A stretch of DNA of 64,000 nucleotides from Nitrogeniibacter aestuarii (GTDB taxonomy: Bacteria > Pseudomonadota > Gammaproteobacteria > Burkholderiales > Rhodocyclaceae). The stretch covers positions 1,798,001-1,862,000 of the forward strand of contig NZ_CP071321.1 in the NCBI RefSeq assembly GCF_017309585.1. Direction: 5' to 3'. The position numbers and the translations under genes are program-made. Below the pieces are notes generated by a model. It worked only from the letters and a program-made list of their open reading frames with translations. It did not search any database and was not told where the DNA came from. Below are positions 8,259-17,123 of this stretch, in pieces. How positions within the stretch are numbered: position 1 is the first letter of the stretch; the number at the start of each line of letters is the position of its first letter.

Positions 8259-8684
8259 TTGAAACAACGCTATGCCTTACCCGCTGACTTCGAGGCGGAG
8301 ATCCGGATTCTTTCTGAAGAGGAAGGCGGGCGCGCGACCCCTGCGTTCAATGGAATCCGCTGGGATTTTGCGTATGGGGATCTGTTGCCGCTCGACGACC
8401 AATACATGATCTGGGCCGATTTCATGAGCGGCAATGGCGACTCACTTGAATCGGACATTCCTCTATCCGGTACCCTTCGCGCCCGCATGCACATTGTCAA
8501 TCGCGATGCGCGCGTGACAGTGCACCGACCGCGGATTGAGGTCGGTGTGGGGTTCTTCTGCATGGAGGGGGCAAGACAGGTCGCCCGGGGTGTCGTCACC
8601 AAAGTGACCGGTCTGGCGGATGTGGCGCTCGATCCCGAGCCCGGGGTTGATCGCGGGCCGCCGCGAGTGCGGCCCACGATCTGA
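8259..8684 (+). CDS. Free-standing EF-Tu domain III-like protein
   Basis: The 141-residue product matches the third (C-terminal) beta-barrel of elongation factor Tu. DFEAEIRILSEEEGGRATP aligns with FESEVYILSKDEGGRHTP of EF-Tu, and the end EGARQVARGVVTKV aligns with EGGRTVGAGVVAKV. No GTPase domain or domain II is present. A TTG at 8259 with GGAG 8 nt upstream begins just before the homology; the frame runs further upstream through the preceding gene without EF-Tu similarity. The function is unknown. It could be a binding module derived from EF-Tu or a decoy for an EF-Tu partner. It follows the quinoprotein relay genes after 28 nt, perhaps by chance. Confidence 0.7.
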   Translation: MKQRYALPADFEAEIRILSEEEGGRATPAFNGIRWDFAYGDLLPLDDQYMIWADFMSGNGDSLESDIPLSGTLRARMHIVNRDARVTVHRPRIEVGVGFFCMEGARQVARGVVTKVTGLADVALDPEPGVDRGPPRVRPTI

Positions 8685-8690
8685 CGTCGC

Positions 8691-9137
8691 TCAGCCCCAG
8701 GCCGGCGCCGTCTCCAGGATGTTGCCATCCACGGCACTCCACTGGACCAGCGAGTTCTCCTTCACCTGCATGATGATATAGACGAGCGACTCATCGCCAT
8801 TGTTGCGCCAGATGCGTTCGGCGTCCGGGGCGATGCGCACGATGCTGCCTTCTTTCACATCCAGCGTCTCGCCGTCAATTTGCAGCTGACCACGACCCTT
8901 GATGAAGATGTAGACCTCCTCGTTCTGCTTATGCGTGTGATAGAAGGGGACTTCGCCGCCCGGCGGCATGGCATTGATCGAAATTTCACAGCCGGTCAGG
9001 CCCAGGGTCTCCTTGATGAAGAGTTTGCCCGGGATGTCGAGGCCCGGCAGGTGCACCGTGTAGTCCGGCCATTGGTTCATCGGGCCGGCTTCCATCTGTG
9101 CGAAGTGGCGGCCGGTTTTCGTGAGTGTCTGAGTCAT
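8691..9137 (-). CDS. Cupin-domain protein
   Basis: The 148-residue protein is a single cupin. Motif 1 is seen as PFYHTHKQNEEVYIFIKGRG, with the metal-binding His-His-Glu set, and motif 2 lies in the SIVRIAPDAERIWRNNGDE region, where the usual His is replaced. The substrate is unknown; small cupins of this type are enzymes or ligand-binding proteins. It starts at ATG 9137 downstream of a TetR gene on the same strand, and the 16-nt inverted repeat between the two genes matches the one before the TetR gene. I infer that the TetR protein represses it. Confidence 0.85.
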   Translation of the reverse strand: MTQTLTKTGRHFAQMEAGPMNQWPDYTVHLPGLDIPGKLFIKETLGLTGCEISINAMPPGGEVPFYHTHKQNEEVYIFIKGRGQLQIDGETLDVKEGSIVRIAPDAERIWRNNGDESLVYIIMQVKENSLVQWSAVDGNILETAPAWG

Positions 9138-9162
9138 GGTGAGGTCCTGTTCAGTTGAGTTA

Positions 9163-9178
9163 TCTACCAGTAGGTAGG
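9163..9178. promoter_or_regulatory. Putative TetR operator upstream of the cupin gene
   Basis: The core CTACC-AGTA-GGTAG (9164-9177) is an inverted repeat with a 4-nt spacer. It is repeated almost exactly in front of the adjacent tetR-like gene, and lies 26 nt upstream of the cupin start, a position suited to blocking transcription. Confidence 0.65.
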
Positions 9179-9230
9179 TTGGTGGGTCAAAAATTGAGCC
9201 GACATGCATCGGCTCGGGAAGAAAACAGAA

Positions 9231-9794
9231 TCAGCTGGCGCGCAGGCGGTCGATGACCCCGTGGGCGCATTGGTCGAAAAACATGTTCGTTCTGGCCGAG
9301 CGCGAGACGACCAGGCCACCCTGAAGGGCGGCGATGATGGCGGAGGCGTCCTGCTCGGCGGTGCCCGTCTGCGTCAGCTCGCCCTTGGCGCGGCCGGCCT
9401 CGATCACCTGGGTCAGCCACTGCACTTGCAAGTCAAAGAAATGCGCGAGCTGCGGGTGGACACGTTCGTCGAGTGTCATGGCCTCGGCTGACAGCATGCC
9501 GCCCATGCAGACCCGCTCGCTGTCGAGGGTTTTGCGGTACAGGTTGGCATAGCCTTCCAGCCGGCCCATGGCGGACGGCTCACTGTGCAGGAGCTGGTCC
9601 AGGTATTCCTGCAGCTGGGCCGAATACCGGTCGAGCAGGCGCGACACCAGATCGGTCTTGGTGGCAAAGTGGTGATGCAGGCTCGCCTTGGAGACGCCCA
9701 CCTCTTTGGCGATGTCGGCGTAACTGAAGCCATTGACGCCCCGCAGCTGAATCAGGCGCTGGGCGATATCCAGAATGTGTTCCTTCATGTCCAT
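9231..9794 (-). CDS. TetR/AcrR-family transcriptional repressor
   Basis: The 187-residue protein has the TetR N-terminal helix-turn-helix: GVNGFSYADIAKEVGVSKASLHHHFATKTDL is the canonical recognition region with the LHHHF signature at about residues 38-42. The C-terminal ligand domain is not assignable to a ligand. The inverted repeat immediately upstream of its start and a second copy before the downstream cupin gene point to autoregulation plus control of the cupin. Start at ATG 9794 or ATG 9788 (MDMKEH); both fit. Confidence 0.9.
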   Translation of the reverse strand: MDMKEHILDIAQRLIQLRGVNGFSYADIAKEVGVSKASLHHHFATKTDLVSRLLDRYSAQLQEYLDQLLHSEPSAMGRLEGYANLYRKTLDSERVCMGGMLSAEAMTLDERVHPQLAHFFDLQVQWLTQVIEAGRAKGELTQTGTAEQDASAIIAALQGGLVVSRSARTNMFFDQCAHGVIDRLRAS

Positions 9795-9807
9795 GGCGGT
9801 GAAATTA

Positions 9808-9825
9808 ACCTACCAGTAGGTAGGT
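9808..9825. promoter_or_regulatory. Putative TetR operator upstream of the tetR-like gene
   Basis: The sequence ACCTACC-AGTA-GGTAGGT is a perfect 7-bp inverted repeat with a 4-nt spacer, 14 nt before the repressor start codon. It shares its 14-nt core with the site at 9164-9177. Confidence 0.7.
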
Positions 9826-9884
9826 AGTCAACTCACAACATCAATTTGTTTGACCTGCCTGACTTCGTGTCCGCGGCGCTGTGC

Positions 9885-10817
9885 TCAGTCGCCCCCGGCC
9901 TTCAGTGTATTGATGGCCAGCGTGGCGGCTGCCGTCCGTGTCTCGACGCCCTGTTTGGCGAACACGTGCTCCAGGTGCTTGTGCACCGTGCGTGGCGACA
10001 GCCCGAGGATGTCGCCGATGTCGCGATTGGTCTTGCCTTTCGTGACCCAGTAGAGCACTTCAGCCTCGCGCTGGGTGAGGCCGAAGGCGGGGATCAGGGC
10101 GTCGATGCTGGCACGGTCCGATTCTTCACGCAGGCTCACCAGCCACTCGCCGTCGGCGGTCTGCTCGTTGAGATTGAAGACCAGGCGGCGGTCGGCGACC
10201 ACCAGCGAGAACGGCAGGACCGTCTGGTTTCCGGTGCGCGCCTGGGCGGAGGCGGTGATCCACTGCAGCAGGTCGGCGGGTGCCTTGTCGCCATCGGGCG
10301 GAGCAAACTCGGCCAGCAGTTGCCGTGCTTTCGGGGTTTGCCAGACGAGAGCGCCCGTATCCATGCGGATGGCGATGGTGGCCTGTCCGCTGGCGTCGAG
10401 CGCGCTGCGTGCCAGGCTCACCTGCCGGGCGCCCTGCATGTGGGCGGCAATGCGCACGATGACTTCCTGTGGCCGGATCGGCTTGGTCACATAGTCGATG
10501 CCGCCGGCCTCGAACGCGGCGACCACGTGTTCGGTCTCGGTCAGGCCGGTCATGAACACGATGGGAATGTGCGCCGTGGCAAAGTCCGCCTTGAGTCGCC
10601 GCGCCACTTCGAAGCCGTCCATGCCCGGCATGAGCGCATCGAGCAGGATCACGTCGGGCTGCTGTCGGCCCGCACGCGTCAGTGCAGCCGCGCCGTCCGT
10701 GGCGACGAGTACGGTGTAGCCGGCCTCGTCGAGCGCGTCGTGCAGCAAGGACAGGTTGTCCGGGATGTCATCCACGATCAGGACGACTTTGGGGCGATTG
10801 GACTCAGAGGTCGGCAT
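9885..10817 (-). CDS. LuxR-type response regulator
   Basis: The 310-residue protein has an N-terminal receiver domain (VDD at the acid pocket, phospho-acceptor Asp60 in ILLDALMPG, Thr in FMTG, Lys in VTKP). The middle part, about 150-230, looks PAS-like. The C-terminal LuxR/FixJ helix-turn-helix, about 245-305, contains LTQREAEVLYWVTKGKTNRDIG. It is a two-component output protein that binds DNA when phosphorylated. Its start overlaps the end of the NCS1-type hybrid kinase gene by 14 nt, so the two are translationally coupled and form a cognate pair. Confidence 0.92.
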   Translation of the reverse strand: MPTSESNRPKVVLIVDDIPDNLSLLHDALDEAGYTVLVATDGAAALTRAGRQQPDVILLDALMPGMDGFEVARRLKADFATAHIPIVFMTGLTETEHVVAAFEAGGIDYVTKPIRPQEVIVRIAAHMQGARQVSLARSALDASGQATIAIRMDTGALVWQTPKARQLLAEFAPPDGDKAPADLLQWITASAQARTGNQTVLPFSLVVADRRLVFNLNEQTADGEWLVSLREESDRASIDALIPAFGLTQREAEVLYWVTKGKTNRDIGDILGLSPRTVHKHLEHVFAKQGVETRTAAATLAINTLKAGGD

Positions 10818-13800
10818 CTTGCGAAATGAGACTCATGATGGCGTCGAACTGGAACTGGCTGGCCAGCGTGCGCACCCGGTGGGTGAAAGGGCGGTATCTG
10901 GCGTCGGCAGCCTCGATGGCGTCGAGCTGATCGAGCACACCCCGAACATAGCCCATCTCCACCGGGTCGGCGAGGGCGTCGAGCATGGCATCCGGTGGCA
11001 TGACCAGCGCGCCGGATTCTGACACCGGCGGCGGTGGAGGCGCTTCGATCCAGACAAGATCGAGCTTGTGGGCGATCCAGTCGAGCACTTCTTCGACCTG
11101 CACCGGCTTGACCAGGAAGTCTTCCGGGGGCAGGGCGACGTCGTTGTCGAGCCCCTTGTCGAAGGCGTTGGCCGACACCACGGCAATGGCCGCTTGGCTG
11201 GTGCCGGTGGCACGAATGCGGCGGATCGTCTCCCAGCCGTCGATGCCGGGCATCGCCAGATCCATGAAGATTACGTCGGGTCTGAATGCGTCTAGCATCT
11301 TCAGACATTCAAGTCCGGAGGCGGCTTGCGCCACTTCGAAGCCCAGCGGTTCAAGAACGCTGGTGAGCATCAGCCGGTCATCCGGCTCGTTGTCCACCAC
11401 CAGCACGCGTTTGCGGGGGCCTTGGTAACCGCGGCGCTTGGCGCGCGCCGGACGCACCACGTCGTCGGCGCCATGCACCTGCGGCAGGAACAGGCGCACC
11501 GTAAAGCGGGTGCCGGCGCTCGAGGTCTGGTCCAGCTTCAGTTCGCCGCCCATCACGTCGGCGAACATGCGGCTGATGGTCAGACCCAGGCCCGAGCCGG
11601 CAGTGCCGCTGGCCGAGCCGCCGCGACCGAAGGGTTCAAAGATGCGTTCGGCGTCTTCGGGCGAAATACCCGGCCCGGTGTCTTCGATCTGGAAAGTGGC
11701 CATTTCGCGGGCGTATCGCACCGTCAGACTGACCCGACCCTGGCGGGTGAACTTGATGGCATTGCCCACCACATTGATCAGAATCTGGCGCAAGCGCTTT
11801 TCGTCGGCACGCACGACTGCCGGTAGCGTGCCGTCGATCCGGTAGTCGAACTGCAGCCCCTTGCTGCTGGCTTGCGGCTCGACCATGTCGACCACTTGCT
11901 GGAGCAGGGCGGGGAAGTCGATCGGACGGACCTCCAGCGTAAGCTTGCCGCCTTCGATGCGGGCGATGTCCATGGTGCCCTCGATGAGTGAGAGCAGATG
12001 GTCGCCACTGCGTCGAATCACCCGGATCGCCTGCTGGCGCTGCGGCGGTATGGTCGGATCGCCATCGAGAATCTGTGCGTAGCCCAGAATCGAGTTCAAG
12101 GGGGTGCGCAGTTCGTGGCTGATGGCGCTGATGTAGCGGCTCTTGGCCTGGTTGGCCAACTCCGCCGACTGCTTGGCTTTCTGCAGGGCCTCGTCGGTGC
12201 GGCGGTGGTCTTCGATCTCCTGTACCAGCAGTGCGGTCTGGCGGTTGGATTCCTCCTGCGCCACCAGCCGGCTCTTGTTGGTGAGCACCAGCCACCAGGC
12301 CACCACCGCGCTCACCAGCACCAGCGCGGCGTATGCCTTGATGAAGGCGTGGCTGAGCGCCGGCCCGAGCGTGTCGGCATCGTTGCCCAGCACACGCAGC
12401 TCGTGGAAGTAGAGCACGCCCAGCAAGAAGGCCAGCATGGGCAGAATGGCGCCCATGAGCAGCAGGAAATGACCGACGCCGGTATCAAGGTAGGGCCAAA
12501 GCCGGTCGGGCAGGAGGCGCTGCATGGTGCGCATCCACTGCTCGGAGATGCGGGCGTGTGGCTTGCACTGATCATGACAGCGCGCGTCCAGCGAACAGCA
12601 CAGGGAGCAGATCGGGCCGCCGTAAGCGGGGCAGCTCGATACGTCCTCCGTTTCGTAGGTGCGCTCGCAGATCACGCACTTCTGGTGAGTGGTCGCATAG
12701 CGGCCCACCGGGCGTGCCAGGTAGTACTTGCCGCGTGTGGCCAAGGCGATCAGCGGCGAGGTCACCATCGCCGTGACCAGCGCAATCAGTGCCGAGAAGG
12801 CCTGGGCCAGTTCGCCGAACAGGCCGAAGTAGGCGCTGATCGACAGCACCGAGGCGAGCAGCATGGCACCGACCCCGACCGGATTGATGTCATAGAGGTG
12901 AGCGCGTTTGAACTCGATGCCCTTGGGTGACAGCCCCAGGGGCTTGTTGATCACCAGATCGGCCACCACCGCCATCATCCACGAGATGGCGATATTGGAG
13001 TAAAGCCCGAGTACCCGGCCCAGTGCCTGGAACACGTCGAGCTCCATGAGCACCAGGGCAATGATGGTATTGAACACCACCCACACCACCCGGCCCGGAT
13101 GGCTGTGGGTGAGCCGGGCAAAGAAGTTGGACCACGCCAGCGAGCCGGCGTAGGCGTTGGTCACGTTGATCTTCAGCTGGGAGATGATCACGAAGATGGC
13201 GGTGGCAGCGACGGCCCAGCCGGCGTGCGAAAACACGTATTCGTAGCCGACCAGGTACATCTGGTTCGGGTCCACCGCGCGCTCGGGCGGTACCGAGTGG
13301 CTGATGGCCAGATAGGCGAGCAGGGCGCCGCCGAGCATCTTGATGACGCCAGGAATGACCCAGCCCGGTCCGCCCACCAGTACGGCCAGGTTCCATCGCT
13401 TGCGATTGGCGGCGTTGCGCTCGGGCATGAAACGCAGGTAGTCCACCTGCTCGCCCATCTGCGTGATGAGCGCGATGCCCACCGTGAGCGCCGCGCCGAA
13501 GGCCAGCAGGTTGAACTCGCCATAGACGCCGTCCTGCCCCGGATAAGCCACCATGCCGGCAATGACGCCGGGGTTCTGCTTGAGCACGTAGATGAACGGC
13601 ACCACCAGCATGACCAGCCACAGGGGCTGGGTGATGACCTGTAACCAGCTGATGGCGGTGACCCCGTGGGTGACCAGCGGAATGACGACCAGCGCGCAGA
13701 TCAGGTAACCCCACACCGGCGGTATGTTGAAAGCCAGGTCGAGCGCGTAGGCCATGATGGCCGCTTCGAGCGCAAAGAAGATGAAGGTGAAGCTCGCGTA

Positions 13801-14181
13801 GATCAGCGAGGTGATGGTCGAACCCAGGTACCCAAAGCCCGCGCCCCGGGTGAGCAGGTCCATGTCCAGCCCGTAGCGGGCGGCGTAGCGGCTGATCGGC
13901 AGGCCGGCCATGAAGATGATGAGGCCGGTGGCGACGATGGCCCACAACGCATTCCAGAACCCGTATTCCACCAGCAGGGCGCCGCCCACGGCTTCGAGCA
14001 CCAGAAAGGCGGCCGCGCCAAACGCCGTGTTCGCCACCCTGAGTTCCGACCACTTGCGAAAGCTGTGGGGCGTGAAGCGCAGGGCGTAGTCTTCGAGCGT
14101 CTCGCGTGCCACCCAGGTGTTGTAGTCGCGGCGGACCTTGATGACACGTTGCGCAGGGGCGGGCTGAGTGGGGTCGTTCAA
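10804..14181 (-). CDS. Hybrid sensor kinase with an N-terminal NCS1 permease-like domain
   Basis: The protein is about 1125 residues. Residues about 15-480 are a 12-helix NCS1 (nucleobase:cation symporter, CodB-like) domain, starting near RRDYNTWVARETLEDYALRF. At about 500-540 there is a Cys-rich cluster (CVIC, then SSCPAYGGPICSLCCSLDARCHDQC) likely to bind metal. After two more membrane helices come HisKA (His about 689 in SHELRTPLNS), the HATPase with GSGLGLTI, and a C-terminal receiver with Asp in MDLAMPG. It resembles the CbrA principle of a transporter joined to a kinase, but with a different transporter family. The start is uncertain: TTG 14181 gives the shortest complete domain, GTG 14226 is possible, and no good ribosome site is seen. 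Confidence 0.85.
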   Translation of the reverse strand: MNDPTQPAPAQRVIKVRRDYNTWVARETLEDYALRFTPHSFRKWSELRVANTAFGAAAFLVLEAVGGALLVEYGFWNALWAIVATGLIIFMAGLPISRYAARYGLDMDLLTRGAGFGYLGSTITSLIYASFTFIFFALEAAIMAYALDLAFNIPPVWGYLICALVVIPLVTHGVTAISWLQVITQPLWLVMLVVPFIYVLKQNPGVIAGMVAYPGQDGVYGEFNLLAFGAALTVGIALITQMGEQVDYLRFMPERNAANRKRWNLAVLVGGPGWVIPGVIKMLGGALLAYLAISHSVPPERAVDPNQMYLVGYEYVFSHAGWAVAATAIFVIISQLKINVTNAYAGSLAWSNFFARLTHSHPGRVVWVVFNTIIALVLMELDVFQALGRVLGLYSNIAISWMMAVVADLVINKPLGLSPKGIEFKRAHLYDINPVGVGAMLLASVLSISAYFGLFGELAQAFSALIALVTAMVTSPLIALATRGKYYLARPVGRYATTHQKCVICERTYETEDVSSCPAYGGPICSLCCSLDARCHDQCKPHARISEQWMRTMQRLLPDRLWPYLDTGVGHFLLLMGAILPMLAFLLGVLYFHELRVLGNDADTLGPALSHAFIKAYAALVLVSAVVAWWLVLTNKSRLVAQEESNRQTALLVQEIEDHRRTDEALQKAKQSAELANQAKSRYISAISHELRTPLNSILGYAQILDGDPTIPPQRQQAIRVIRRSGDHLLSLIEGTMDIARIEGGKLTLEVRPIDFPALLQQVVDMVEPQASSKGLQFDYRIDGTLPAVVRADEKRLRQILINVVGNAIKFTRQGRVSLTVRYAREMATFQIEDTGPGISPEDAERIFEPFGRGGSASGTAGSGLGLTISRMFADVMGGELKLDQTSSAGTRFTVRLFLPQVHGADDVVRPARAKRRGYQGPRKRVLVVDNEPDDRLMLTSVLEPLGFEVAQAASGLECLKMLDAFRPDVIFMDLAMPGIDGWETIRRIRATGTSQAAIAVVSANAFDKGLDNDVALPPEDFLVKPVQVEEVLDWIAHKLDLVWIEAPPPPPVSESGALVMPPDAMLDALADPVEMGYVRGVLDQLDAIEAADARYRPFTHRVRTLASQFQFDAIMSLISQDADL

Positions 14182-14626
14182 GGCGATGGGCGGGCAGAGT
14201 CGGTGACAGGCGAAGCATACCTGCACGGGCAGGGTGCGCCTATGCGCGCTTCGGCGTAGGCCGGGCCGGGTTTTGAGCCTGGGTGAATGTGACAGACGCA
14301 GTTGCCTGTGTGTCGTGACGGGGCTGGATGGTGATTTGCGGACGTATCGTGCCGGATCAACGTTCTTGCATTTGAATTTTTGATTCAACGCGTTGAAATG
14401 TAATGAAAAATCGTCACTATCAAGCCAGCGGGAGCGTTACGACTTGTGTCTTAGTGACGGTGAAATCGATCGTTTGAACGGGTTTCACATGACTGTAATG
14501 TTTCTGACAAATAATGGCGCCGCTCGAGAGACAACACCGATCCGGTGCCGACTCTCAACGAACATAGCGACCGCCCGCCGATGTGGCAGGTGGCGCCAAA
14601 GCTTCATCTCTACAGGAGGTTTCTTG
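14182..14626. other. Divergent control region between the NCS1 kinase and pstS
   Basis: This stretch of about 445 nt is lower in GC than its neighbours and separates divergent genes. It contains a Pho-box-like sequence at 14493-14510 and the strong ribosome site ACAGGAGGT before pstS. Open frames that run through it have no family signal. Confidence 0.5.
14493..14510 (+). promoter_or_regulatory. Pho box-like PhoB site upstream of pstS
   Basis: CTGTAAT-GTTT-CTGACAA has two 7-nt direct repeats spaced by 4 nt. They match 6/7 and 5/7 of the PhoB half-site CTGTCAT. A weaker third unit (GTTTCAC) sits one 11-nt period upstream. It lies 117 nt before the pstS start, a plausible place for a phosphate-starvation promoter. 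Confidence 0.55.
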
Positions 14627-15667
14627 ATGAAAAAGGCGGCTTTCGCCCTGGCTGCACTGACGGCAGCTTCGATCGGCTCTGCTTTTGCACAGGCTTCGCG
14701 TGACTACATCAGTATCGTGGGTTCCTCCACGGTGTATCCGTTCGCTACCGTTGTGGCCGAGCAGTTCGGCAAGGCGACCAAGTTCAAGACGCCTAAGATC
14801 GAATCCACTGGTTCGGGCGGCGGCATCAAGCTGTTCTGTGCCGGTGTGGGCGTTCAGCACCCGGACATCACCAACGCTTCGCGCGCCATCAAGTCCACCG
14901 AAGTGGAGCAGTGTGCTGCCAATGGCGTGAAGGAAATCGTTGAAGTCAAGATCGGCTACGACGGCATCTCCGTGGCCCACGCCAAGACCGGCAACCCGGT
15001 CAACGTGACCCGCAAGGAACTGTACCTGGCCCTGGCCAAGGACGTGCCGAATCCGGACGGCTCCGAGACCATGGTGCCGAACCCGTACAAGACCTGGAAG
15101 GACATCAACGCTGCGCTGCCGGCCACCAAGATCGAAGTGCTTGGCCCCCCGCCGACCTCCGGCACGCGTGACGCCTTCGTGGAACTGGTGATGGATACCG
15201 GTTGCGAAGAGTTCCCGTTCCTCAAGGCCATGGCCAAGACCGACAAGAAAGCCTTCAAGGGCGCTTGCCAGACCATGCGTGAAGACGGTGCTTTCATCGA
15301 AGCCGGTGAAAACGACAACCTGATCGTGCAAAAGCTCGAAGCCAACCCGGCTGCCTACGGCATCTTCGGTTTCAGCTTCCTGGACCAGAACCGCGACAAG
15401 GTTGAAGGTGTGTCGATCGAAGGCGTCAAGCCCGAGTTCGAAACCATCGCCTCCGGCGACTATCCGGTGTCCCGCCCGCTGTTCTTCTACGTGAAGAAGG
15501 CGCACGTTGGCGTGATCCCGGGCATGAAGGAATACCTTGCCGAGTTCACCAGCGAGAAGTCCATGGGCCAGGAAGGCTATCTGGCCGAGCGCGGTCTGAT
15601 TCCGCTGCCCGCCGAGGAATACGCTGCAGTTAAAAATGCAGTGATGAACCTCACTCCGATGAAGTAA
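14627..15667 (+). CDS. pstS: Phosphate ABC transporter substrate-binding protein PstS
   Basis: The 346-residue periplasmic protein has a Sec signal peptide (cleavage near AFAQ). It has the PstS phosphate-binding pattern: SIVGSSTVYPFATVV near the N-terminus, ESTGSGGGIKLFCAG, NASRAIKSTE, and GPPPTSGTRDAFVEL, which supplies the Ser/Thr/Arg/Asp contacts. It captures phosphate and delivers it to PstCA. The start has AGGAGGT 7 nt upstream. The coding sequence is unusually rich in preferred codons, consistent with high expression. A hairpin separates it from pstC. Confidence 0.95.
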   Translation: MKKAAFALAALTAASIGSAFAQASRDYISIVGSSTVYPFATVVAEQFGKATKFKTPKIESTGSGGGIKLFCAGVGVQHPDITNASRAIKSTEVEQCAANGVKEIVEVKIGYDGISVAHAKTGNPVNVTRKELYLALAKDVPNPDGSETMVPNPYKTWKDINAALPATKIEVLGPPPTSGTRDAFVELVMDTGCEEFPFLKAMAKTDKKAFKGACQTMREDGAFIEAGENDNLIVQKLEANPAAYGIFGFSFLDQNRDKVEGVSIEGVKPEFETIASGDYPVSRPLFFYVKKAHVGVIPGMKEYLAEFTSEKSMGQEGYLAERGLIPLPAEEYAAVKNAVMNLTPMK

Positions 15668-15677
15668 AATGTCGGGC

Positions 15678-15719
15678 CGGCAGGTGGGGTTCGTGCCCCG
15701 CCTGCCGATTTGCTTTTTC
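15678..15719 (+). terminator. pstS-pstC intergenic hairpin (attenuator or mRNA stabiliser)
   Basis: CGGCAGGTGGGG (15678-15689) pairs with CCCCGCCTGCCG (15696-15707) over 12 positions with one G-U wobble, then ATTTGCTTTTT. The hairpin lies inside the operon, so partial termination or protection of the pstS 3' end would give an excess of binding protein over permease. Confidence 0.6.
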
Positions 15720-15737
15720 CGATAGCGACATTCCATC

Positions 15738-17123
15738 GTGACCCAGACGCCGATCATTCTCTTGTTGCTGCTGGCTTTTTGCTCGGCGGCTTTTTATGTT
15801 GGGCGCCGCCGGGCGCTAAGCGTCGCAGGCGGCCAGATCCGAAACCTGCATTCGCTCCCCGGTTACTACGGCCTGTATGTAGCGCTTTGGGCTGCCTTGC
15901 CTGCCCTGATTCTTTTCGGCTTGTGGTCGGCCTTCGAAGGTTCGATCATCACCCAGATGGTGGTGGCCGAGATGCCCGCGAGCGTGCGCGCACTTGAGCC
16001 GGCCAAGCTCAACCTGCTGGTCAATGATCTGCACAATCTGGTTTCCGGCAACGTGGTTTCCGGAACGCCTGATGCCGCCATGCAGGCGGCCGCCGAGCGT
16101 TACAGGAACCTGCAATCCATTGCCAGTGCAACGCTGATTGCGGTGACCTTCGGCATCGCTGCTGTCGCCGGCTGGTTCGCGTTCTCCCGCATTCGTCCGC
16201 ATCATCGCGCCCGCAACGGCGTCGAGCGCATCATCATGGGCGTGCTGATTGCCAGCTCGCTCGTCGCGATCCTCACCACCGTCGGCATTGTGCTGTCGGT
16301 GCTGTTCGAGTCGATCCGTTTCTTTCATGCTGTGCCGTTCCACGAGTTTCTGTTCGGTCTGAACTGGAGCCCGCAGATCGCCATCCGCGCCGACCAGGCC
16401 GGGTCGACCGGTGCATTTGGCGCCGTGCCCCTGTTTGCCGGCACCATGCTCATTACCGTCATCGCCATGGTGGTGGCCGTCCCCATCGGACTGATGGCGG
16501 CCTTCTACCTGTCAGAGTATGCCGGGCCAAAAGTCCGTTCCACGGCCAAGCCGCTGCTTGAGGTGCTCGCCGGCATCCCGACCGTGGTGTATGGCTTCTT
16601 CGCCGCACTGACCGTAGCGCCGTTCATCCGTGACTCGGGCACGATCCTTGGGCTCGATGTGGCCTCGGAGAGTGCGCTGGCTGCCGGTCTGGTCATGGGC
16701 ATCATGATCATTCCCTTCGTTTCCTCGCTGTCCGACGACGTGATCAATGCCGTGCCCCAGTCACTGCGTGATGGCGCCTACGGCATGGGGGCGACCCAAT
16801 CCGAAACCATCCGCAAGGTGATCTTTCCTGCAGCGTTGCCGGGGATTGTTGGTGCCGTGCTGCTGGCGGTCTCCCGTGCCGTGGGTGAAACCATGATTGT
16901 GGTCATGGCCGCCGGTCTGTCGTCCAACCTGACCGCCAACCCGCTTGAGGCGGTGACGACGGTGACCGTGCAGATCGTGACGCTGCTGGTGGGTGACCAG
17001 GAGTTCGACAGCCCGAAAACACTGGCGGCCTTTGCACTGGGCCTGATGCTGTTCGTCACGACCCTGTGCCTGAACGTTTTCGCCCTTTACATCGTGCGCA
17101 AGTACCGAGAGCAGTATGACTGA
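15738..17123 (+). CDS. pstC: Phosphate ABC transporter permease PstC
   Basis: The 461-residue inner-membrane protein has a non-cleaved N-terminal helix, a large loop, and a C-terminal ABC permease core of six helices. The EAA-type loop is recognisable as LRDGAYGMGATQSETIRKVIFPAALPGI. It pairs with PstA to form the phosphate channel. The start is GTG 15738 after the pstS hairpin, and the end overlaps pstA by 8 nt. It is longer than E. coli PstC (about 320) because of the N-terminal extension, as in many beta- and gammaproteobacterial homologues. Confidence 0.95.
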   Translation: MTQTPIILLLLLAFCSAAFYVGRRRALSVAGGQIRNLHSLPGYYGLYVALWAALPALILFGLWSAFEGSIITQMVVAEMPASVRALEPAKLNLLVNDLHNLVSGNVVSGTPDAAMQAAAERYRNLQSIASATLIAVTFGIAAVAGWFAFSRIRPHHRARNGVERIIMGVLIASSLVAILTTVGIVLSVLFESIRFFHAVPFHEFLFGLNWSPQIAIRADQAGSTGAFGAVPLFAGTMLITVIAMVVAVPIGLMAAFYLSEYAGPKVRSTAKPLLEVLAGIPTVVYGFFAALTVAPFIRDSGTILGLDVASESALAAGLVMGIMIIPFVSSLSDDVINAVPQSLRDGAYGMGATQSETIRKVIFPAALPGIVGAVLLAVSRAVGETMIVVMAAGLSSNLTANPLEAVTTVTVQIVTLLVGDQEFDSPKTLAAFALGLMLFVTTLCLNVFALYIVRKYREQYD

